From: Tritrichomonas musculus
Lineage: Eukaryota > Parabasalia > Tritrichomonadida > Tritrichomonadidae
Direction: 5' to 3'
Assembly: GCA_039105265.1 (NCBI GenBank)
Contig: JAPFFF010000005.1
Location: forward strand, 4,139,501-4,203,500
DNA: 64,000 nt
Both the position numbers and the translations under genes were made by a program. The notes under the pieces were generated by a model. That model was not told where the DNA came from. It searched no databases and saw only the letters and a program-made list of their open reading frames with translations. Below, one piece after another: positions 59,177 to 64,000 of this stretch (positions are counted from its first letter, which is position 1; every line of letters begins with the position of its first letter).

Positions 59177-59710
59177 TATAGATTGGATAGGAAGTGAAAT
59201 ATTCAAAAATTCAATAAAACTGAATAAAAATCAATGTAATTTTGAGAACTTGTTCAAAATTTAATCTTTTTTATGAAAATTTATGATTCATTTATTCAAT
59301 TATCAGTTCAGATGATATTCTTAGATTCATAAAATCTTCTATCCCTAATCTCAAAAATCTTGAAATTATGATGGAAATTATCCAAGTTTTAAACTCGCTC
59401 CTTATTTCCAATGTGCTCAGTACATAGAATAACTAATAAACTAATTATGTTGCTTTGATTACTATTTAATTTAGTTTCATATAGAAGATTTTTCCTCAAA
59501 CGTAATTTATATTAATACTAAAAATGTGAAATAAATTTTTAATAACAAAGCAAAAGTCGAACCCTAATAAATAAAACGTTTTCATATGCTACTGTATATA
59601 ATAATACAAATAAATCCATATAGAAACTTTGTACGAACTGACTATTATAATAGTCTTAATTAAAGAAAATAATTATTATGCTAAAAAAGTGAGATGGTTT
59701 CTGCCTATTT
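59177..59710. other. Intergenic, AT-rich
   Basis: 534 bp carrying the ARPC5 promoter and the 3' end of the next minus-strand gene. No gene supported. Confidence 0.6.
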
Positions 59711-60148
59711 TCAAACGACTTTGGGATTTTTCGAATTTTCTTCAATTTTTAGTTGAGAATGACGAAGCTCCATTTTGTAGCATTGACTATCAATCAAATT
59801 ATGTAAAGGTATAAAATATTTTTTATAATATGTTACTATAGGACTAACAGAGCTCTCAGAAAATGAAATAAGCTCAATTCTTGTTGAAATAGAAATATGA
59901 CTAACAAAATCTATCAAATCATTAATTTTTTGGAGATCTTCATTTGAAAAAAGGCCTGAGATGTCGCGCAATAACTGCAGTTCATAAAGATAATCAACCA
60001 TAATTTTCATCATTCTCATTGGACTAATTGCACTTGGTGAAGGAATTTTTTGCTTTTTCTGAACTGGTCCACTTGCATGAGTTTTAATCCAATTTAATCT
60101 TGTGGGAGGATACCATGGATTCATTGATTCATCCATAGATTGAGACAT
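59711..60148 (-). CDS. Unknown 145-residue protein
   Basis: I do not recognise it. The N-terminus (residues 1-45) is Pro/Ser/Lys-rich with NPWYPPTRLNW, after which come helices (MRMMKIMVDYLYELQLLRDI; DLQKINDLIDFVSHI) and a Lys/Glu-rich C-terminus. The size and helical core resemble small subunits of nuclear complexes, but this is only an impression. The ATG at 60148 is followed in frame by further Met residues, so the exact start is uncertain by up to nine codons. Confidence 0.55.
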   Translation of the reverse strand: MSQSMDESMNPWYPPTRLNWIKTHASGPVQKKQKIPSPSAISPMRMMKIMVDYLYELQLLRDISGLFSNEDLQKINDLIDFVSHISISTRIELISFSESSVSPIVTYYKKYFIPLHNLIDSQCYKMELRHSQLKIEENSKNPKVV

Positions 60149-60509
60149 TTTAATTTTTTTTCCTCAAAATTGAAAGATATGTCAAAAAGTTCATATATTT
60201 GAATTATAAATGGAAACTTTTTCACAATGCTTTATGAATCTATATTTTCATAACTTTTTTATTGATGTTATTAAAACTCATATTCCTTTGGTGAACTAGT
60301 TTAATTAATAAATAAGAAGTGAATTAAAAATGTCCTAATTTTTATTATAATAAAACAAAAAAATGAATTTACGAATATTAAAAGCGCTTATCTGATTCTG
60401 ATTAATTTGATTGAATTGGTTAAAAAATCATCTTAAATTTTTGCTAATATATAAATTACTGATTCATTATATACAATATAACAAATCAGTAATCTAATTG
60501 ATTTTGATT
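60149..60509. other. Intergenic, AT-rich
   Basis: 361 bp with no feature seen beyond the upstream flank of the previous gene and the 3' flank of the Cus2-like gene. Confidence 0.6.
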
Positions 60510-61391
60510 TTAGCTTTCATCTTTTGTCCCATCGATAAACTTTTCGTATTGCTCGATTCTTTTCTCAATATCTTCTTCAGATTCACGGTAAGATAAATCA
60601 GTTCCATCCCAAGGTTCACTAGTAATTTTTCTTTCATGATATTCAGCATCATCCAATTGGCTAATCGCTTTAGATGCTGCTTGAGGAGTATCAAAACGTA
60701 CAATAACAACACCCTCAGGGTGAGCTTCAATTGGTTTTACAAGTGTAACTTTACCAAACTGAGAACCAATTTCTGTCCAATCTTTTATTATTTGGCCATA
60801 TAATTCAGGATCTTTGATCATTTCCTGTGGAGTAAAAACTTTTCGAAGAACCATAACTTTTAACTTCTTTTGTTCAGCAGCTGAAAGTTCTTCGGTATGG
60901 TCTTCTCCCATGTATGAATGAAACTTTCTTTGCTTTCTCATTGCTCCTTTCCATTCATTGAAATCAAATGGTTCGCTTTTTGCTCTTTCAACCTGGACAG
61001 GGTGTCCTTCAACAATATGTTCACCTGATAAAAGTGATATGGCATGATTTGCTCCTTCAGGATATGAGAATGTAACAGTAGCCTTATGCTTTTTAGGATT
61101 ATAAATAATTAATTCATCGCCAGTTTGTGGATGAACAGCGATGACACCTGCTTTTCGGCAAAATAAACTAATTTGCTTCAAAGTTGTTTTATCTGGGAGG
61201 TCTGTAATAACAACTGAGAGATTTGCTGGCGAAAATGAGGGAATTGCATTTTTTAAACTATTTTCTTCATTTTTTTCTTCAGTATTTTTTAAAGAAATCG
61301 ATTTTTCCGCATTGTTTTCGTTCAAAGTTTTTTTTTCTTCTATGTTTTCGTCAGATTTCATTTTTTCTACATGACTTTCATTTGAATCCAT
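60510..61391 (-). CDS. Cus2/HTATSF1-like splicing factor
   Basis: 293 residues. Residues 1-50 are acidic/Lys-rich. RRM1 spans about 57-138 (LSVVITDLP; KATVTFSYPEGANHAISLL). A linker rich in basic residues (MRKQRKFHSYM) leads to RRM2/UHM at about 178-262 (VMVLRKVFTPQEMIKDPELYGQI; EGVVIVRFDTPQAASKAISQLD), closed by SEPWDGT and an acidic coil IEKRIEQYEKFIDG. This order matches HTATSF1/Cus2 (AQAWDGTTDY...REREERLRGWEAFL). Cus2 helps U2 snRNA and SF3b join. The UHM R-x-F motif (human RWF) is A249-E250-Y251 here, so ULM binding may be altered. It is divergent to the next gene by only 70 bp. Confidence 0.92.
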   Translation of the reverse strand: MDSNESHVEKMKSDENIEEKKTLNENNAEKSISLKNTEEKNEENSLKNAIPSFSPANLSVVITDLPDKTTLKQISLFCRKAGVIAVHPQTGDELIIYNPKKHKATVTFSYPEGANHAISLLSGEHIVEGHPVQVERAKSEPFDFNEWKGAMRKQRKFHSYMGEDHTEELSAAEQKKLKVMVLRKVFTPQEMIKDPELYGQIIKDWTEIGSQFGKVTLVKPIEAHPEGVVIVRFDTPQAASKAISQLDDAEYHERKITSEPWDGTDLSYRESEEDIEKRIEQYEKFIDGTKDES

Positions 61392-61461
61392 TTTGGATAA
61401 TACTTATTTTTTTATATCACATTTCATTTTCATTTTTTTAAAACTGAATCAAACATAATAA
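61392..61461. promoter_or_regulatory. 70-bp bidirectional promoter
   Basis: Only 70 bp separate the ATGs of the Cus2-like gene (minus) and the 191-residue gene (plus). TCAAAC lies 10 nt before the plus ATG. Both 5' UTRs must be extremely short, a trait of trichomonads. Confidence 0.7.
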
Positions 61462-62037
61462 ATGTCTCATTACGATCGTGATTTCCCACGAGATAGCGAT
61501 CGAGGAGACCGAAGGCAGTATCAGGCACCTCGATTTTTCTCAAATTCGCATGAACGTCAACATCCTGAAGGCAGGCCTCAACGCCCCAACTTTCAAATCA
61601 GTAGAGCTCAATCACAATCAAATACGCCAGCAGGAAGAGATTATAGCTCTCGTTCAAGAGATTATGTAATTCCATCTTCTCGAGAAATGGTTAGTGTTCC
61701 TGAATTCAATAGGGAGCAACTTCAACATCAGAAAGACATTGTTCTCTTAGCAACGGTTCCCTTCGATGACGCTGATATTAATGATCATCCCCTCTGCAAT
61801 TTGTTAAAACAAGGTGTTAAGAATGAAGAAAACATGTTGAAATCGATCGAAAAACTTGCTACTGTTCTTGGAAATACTAGTGATTTTGTAGCTGACTGTC
61901 CTGATGCGTCTGAAGCTGCAAAGAGAGCTGAATTGTACAGAAGCGATCTTGAGGGAAGAAAAGAGTATCTTGATTTTCTTGATAGAACACTTACAGACTC
62001 ATTTGAAAGCTATTTTGCAATTCCATCGCCAGAGTAA
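61462..62037 (+). CDS. Unknown Arg/Ser-rich protein, 191 residues
   Basis: I do not recognise it. Residues 1-75 are rich in Arg, Asp, Ser, Gln and Pro (DRDFPRDSDRGDRRQY; RDYSSRSRDY), like RNA-associated disordered tails. Residues 80-190 are helical (QLQHQKDIVLLATV, LLKQGVKNEENMLKSIEKLATVLG, RSDLEGRKEYLDFLDRTL). It shares a 70-bp promoter region with the Cus2-like splicing factor, so a role in RNA processing is a guess worth stating. Confidence 0.65.
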   Translation: MSHYDRDFPRDSDRGDRRQYQAPRFFSNSHERQHPEGRPQRPNFQISRAQSQSNTPAGRDYSSRSRDYVIPSSREMVSVPEFNREQLQHQKDIVLLATVPFDDADINDHPLCNLLKQGVKNEENMLKSIEKLATVLGNTSDFVADCPDASEAAKRAELYRSDLEGRKEYLDFLDRTLTDSFESYFAIPSPE

Positions 62038-62503
62038 GAATTATATTTCTTTTTGTGAATTGACTTTTATAATTATATATTATATATTTTTAAATTTCTT
62101 CGGACAGATCTATTTTTTAAAAAAAAATCATTAAATATCAATTGTGCAAAATCAGCAATATTCAATTCCTTCCTTTTATTTGCTTTTTCATCAATATATT
62201 TATGCTTTTGTTTGATTCAAAGATATATTTGAGGTAAATTCCTCAAATAACATTAATTGTGAATAAAAAAACGATTTTTTTCAAATCAATTTCTGGATAC
62301 ATTTAATTTTCAATGATTGAATTCAATTTTTAATTTTTGAAATTTTTTTCCTAAAATAGTATAATTGATGATGTTCCTCAATATGCATCAAAAAAAATAT
62401 ATTTTCAAATCAGTTAATTTCAGAAAAAAAGTTTTGTTCAATTGAAATAAATTGAGAGAAATTCAAATTTAATTTCCGTTTGATTCTATATTTTCATTTC
62501 GAG
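62038..62503. other. Intergenic with small hairpin
   Basis: 466 bp AT-rich. A hairpin ATTTGAGG-taaatt-CCTCAAAT lies at about 62226-62247. A near-M3 box (TTCCGTTT) lies at about 62474-62481, 22 nt before the next ATG, with TCATTT between them. Confidence 0.55.
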
Positions 62504-64000
62504 ATGAAAAAACAATCTCCAAATGATTTTTCTCATTCAAAACAGCAGTTAACTCAGACTACGCAAAAGCTTATCGATTTGTTAAATAACACATTTTCAG
62601 ATTCAGAATTATCACCTTGCTTAAGCTTGAAGACACTTCAATCACTTATGAAGTATACCAATAGGCTTGCATCTGATATATATTTCAATCCATCTAATAT
62701 GAACCCGGAAACACTTGATTACGAGCAGTTGTTAACTTATTCCCTTTATCTTCTGTCAAATACTCAAGCATCTCTAATTAATCAAAATCCTAAACTTTGT
62801 GCAACAAATCTTCTTGCTATAACAAATATAGCAAAAGCTTTTGGTGTACCAATGTGTGAAGATACTGACTCACTATTGACATCTATTGGACTGAAATTTA
62901 AAATTGATGATCCATATAAAATTGGAGATGAACTAACAGAGAGACTTCTCTGTGTTCCAAAAATTATTTCTTATTTTGGACTTGATAAAAAAGATCCTCA
63001 ACTTTTATTCGATGCAGAAAATCTCTGTGAAACAATACAGAAAAAATGCGAGGATTCATCTTTTTTGGATCGTATTATTTCACTTCTGAATCTTCCACCT
63101 CAATCTACTGAGTCAACCGTAACAAAAGTATTAGTCAAAAAATTGAGTTTAGAAGATCAAACGCAACAAATTCAGGTTCTTAAAAAGCAGAACGCCGAAT
63201 TACGTAATAAATTAAATGATCGAAAAGCGAGATCTTTGCTAGATAGCCCAAGAAAACAGGATCAGATTGATTACCTTCTTGAACTTGAATTTGCTCGAAA
63301 AAAAAATACAGAACTTCAAGAACAATCAAATAATCTTGAAACTGAACTTTTATCTTTAAAAAAAAAAATGAACGATCTTGAAAAAGAAACAAAAAATCCA
63401 TTACAAAATTTGAGAGAATTGCGAACCGCAAATAAATCCCTTGAAAGTCAAATTGAATCTCAAAGCAATGAAATTCAAGAAATAATGACTAATCGTAAAA
63501 ATCTTTTACTCGTTATTAGAAAACAGTCGCAAATTCTTTCACAGTACGATAAACTAGTATCATCCAAACCGTTAACGCCTCAAACGCCTCCCACAATACG
63601 GAATCTTCGATCAATCCAATCACCTCCTGTTGATGACAAAATTTTCGATGTTATTGCTGATGCAATAGAAAATGCGCCACCTGATATTGTTGATGGAGTT
63701 TTAAAAATCACTAAAAGCCCAAAACTTACCAAAACAGAAAAAGTTAAGAAAATAATTTTATTCTTTATTAATGAAGTAAGACGTCAACGACAATCTGTCA
63801 GTGTTGATAAAGTTAATAAGGGAGAATGTGAGCGTTTAGTTACAGCTATGCATTCACAGCTTCGATTTCTAGAAAATTTGGTTAGCTGTGATGATGATAT
63901 TCATCTTCTCTTTGAAGAACCAGATGAAGCGAGAAGGGCAATACAAGAACAAGTAATTCGAATTGAACAGTTTTTGAAGCAAAATGCAAAAGGTTTTGTT
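62504..64000 (+). CDS. Coiled-coil protein (C-terminus outside window)
   Basis: The frame is open from ATG 62504 to the right edge, 499 codons. Residues 1-215 are helical without coiled-coil periodicity (QLTQTTQKLIDLLNNTF; LQSLMKYTNRLASDIYF). From about 218 to 355 there is a long coiled coil (LEDQTQQIQVLKKQNAELRNKL; DYLLELEFARKKNTELQEQ). After a TP-rich linker (KPLTPQTPPTIR) a helical segment follows to the edge. It looks like a structural or tethering protein of the centrosome, Golgi or cytoskeleton; no family can be named. Confidence 0.8.
   Translation, partial: MKKQSPNDFSHSKQQLTQTTQKLIDLLNNTFSDSELSPCLSLKTLQSLMKYTNRLASDIYFNPSNMNPETLDYEQLLTYSLYLLSNTQASLINQNPKLCATNLLAITNIAKAFGVPMCEDTDSLLTSIGLKFKIDDPYKIGDELTERLLCVPKIISYFGLDKKDPQLLFDAENLCETIQKKCEDSSFLDRIISLLNLPPQSTESTVTKVLVKKLSLEDQTQQIQVLKKQNAELRNKLNDRKARSLLDSPRKQDQIDYLLELEFARKKNTELQEQSNNLETELLSLKKKMNDLEKETKNPLQNLRELRTANKSLESQIESQSNEIQEIMTNRKNLLLVIRKQSQILSQYDKLVSSKPLTPQTPPTIRNLRSIQSPPVDDKIFDVIADAIENAPPDIVDGVLKITKSPKLTKTEKVKKIILFFINEVRRQRQSVSVDKVNKGECERLVTAMHSQLRFLENLVSCDDDIHLLFEEPDEARRAIQEQVIRIEQFLKQNAKGFV

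Overview
This is AT-rich, gene-dense nuclear DNA of a unicellular eukaryote, most probably a parabasalid (Trichomonas or Tritrichomonas type). The genes read as single uninterrupted ORFs in the standard code. One gene is a very large many-pass membrane cyclase of the style typical of trichomonads. Several genes have an (A/G)ACCG(T/C)TT box 15-45 nt before the ATG, which matches the M3 core-promoter consensus I remember for Trichomonas, and many have a TCA-initial Inr-like string within 5-20 nt of the ATG. A Sam50-like barrel protein fits a hydrogenosome outer membrane. The species assignment is inference.

Layout. 1-6639 (-): the 3' part of a giant helical-repeat protein, possibly Furry/Mor2, with a 12-residue tandem repeat. 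7.1-15.3 kb: an unknown gene, an eIF4E homologue with changed cap-binding residues, a C2-like protein with a Ser/Lys-rich tail, a Sam50-like protein, an ASH2-like SPRY protein, a small unknown gene and SF3B4. 15.8-20.6 kb: the membrane cyclase. 20.6-24.4 kb: non-coding DNA with an inverted-repeat element and decayed DDE transposases, including a clear Tc1/mariner C-terminus. 24.4-27.0 kb (-): a helicase-less Dicer (PAZ, RNase IIIa, RNase IIIb, dsRBD-like). 27-29.5 kb: non-coding, with a MITE-like relic. 29.5-36 kb (+): exocyst Sec15, a TTLL9-like tubulin ligase and Prp3. 36.4-44.1 kb (-): a bromodomain protein, a PP2C phosphatase, an ankyrin protein and an unknown helical protein. 44.7-53.5 kb (+): a permuted nucleolar GTPase, a cyclin, an unknown helical protein, a P-loop protein and a second C2-like protein. 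53.8-64 kb: RNase H2C-like, SLC66-like PQ-loop protein, DHHC acyltransferase, type II pantothenate kinase, an intact MITE with 8-bp target duplications, ARPC5, an unknown gene, Cus2/HTATSF1, an unknown gene, and a truncated coiled-coil gene.

There is no operon logic; the genes are housekeeping and regulatory in mixed orientation. Themes that recur are splicing (SF3B4, Prp3 and Cus2 in a window where I see no intron), chromatin (ASH2, bromodomain), RNA silencing (Dicer beside transposon debris) and cytoskeleton/membrane traffic (TTLL9, ARPC5, Sec15). The items most worth a second look are the eIF4E substitutions, the compact Dicer, the MITE pair, the 36-bp coding repeat with a 108-bp higher-order pattern, the GC-rich patches inside three long genes, and the two C2/low-complexity proteins.
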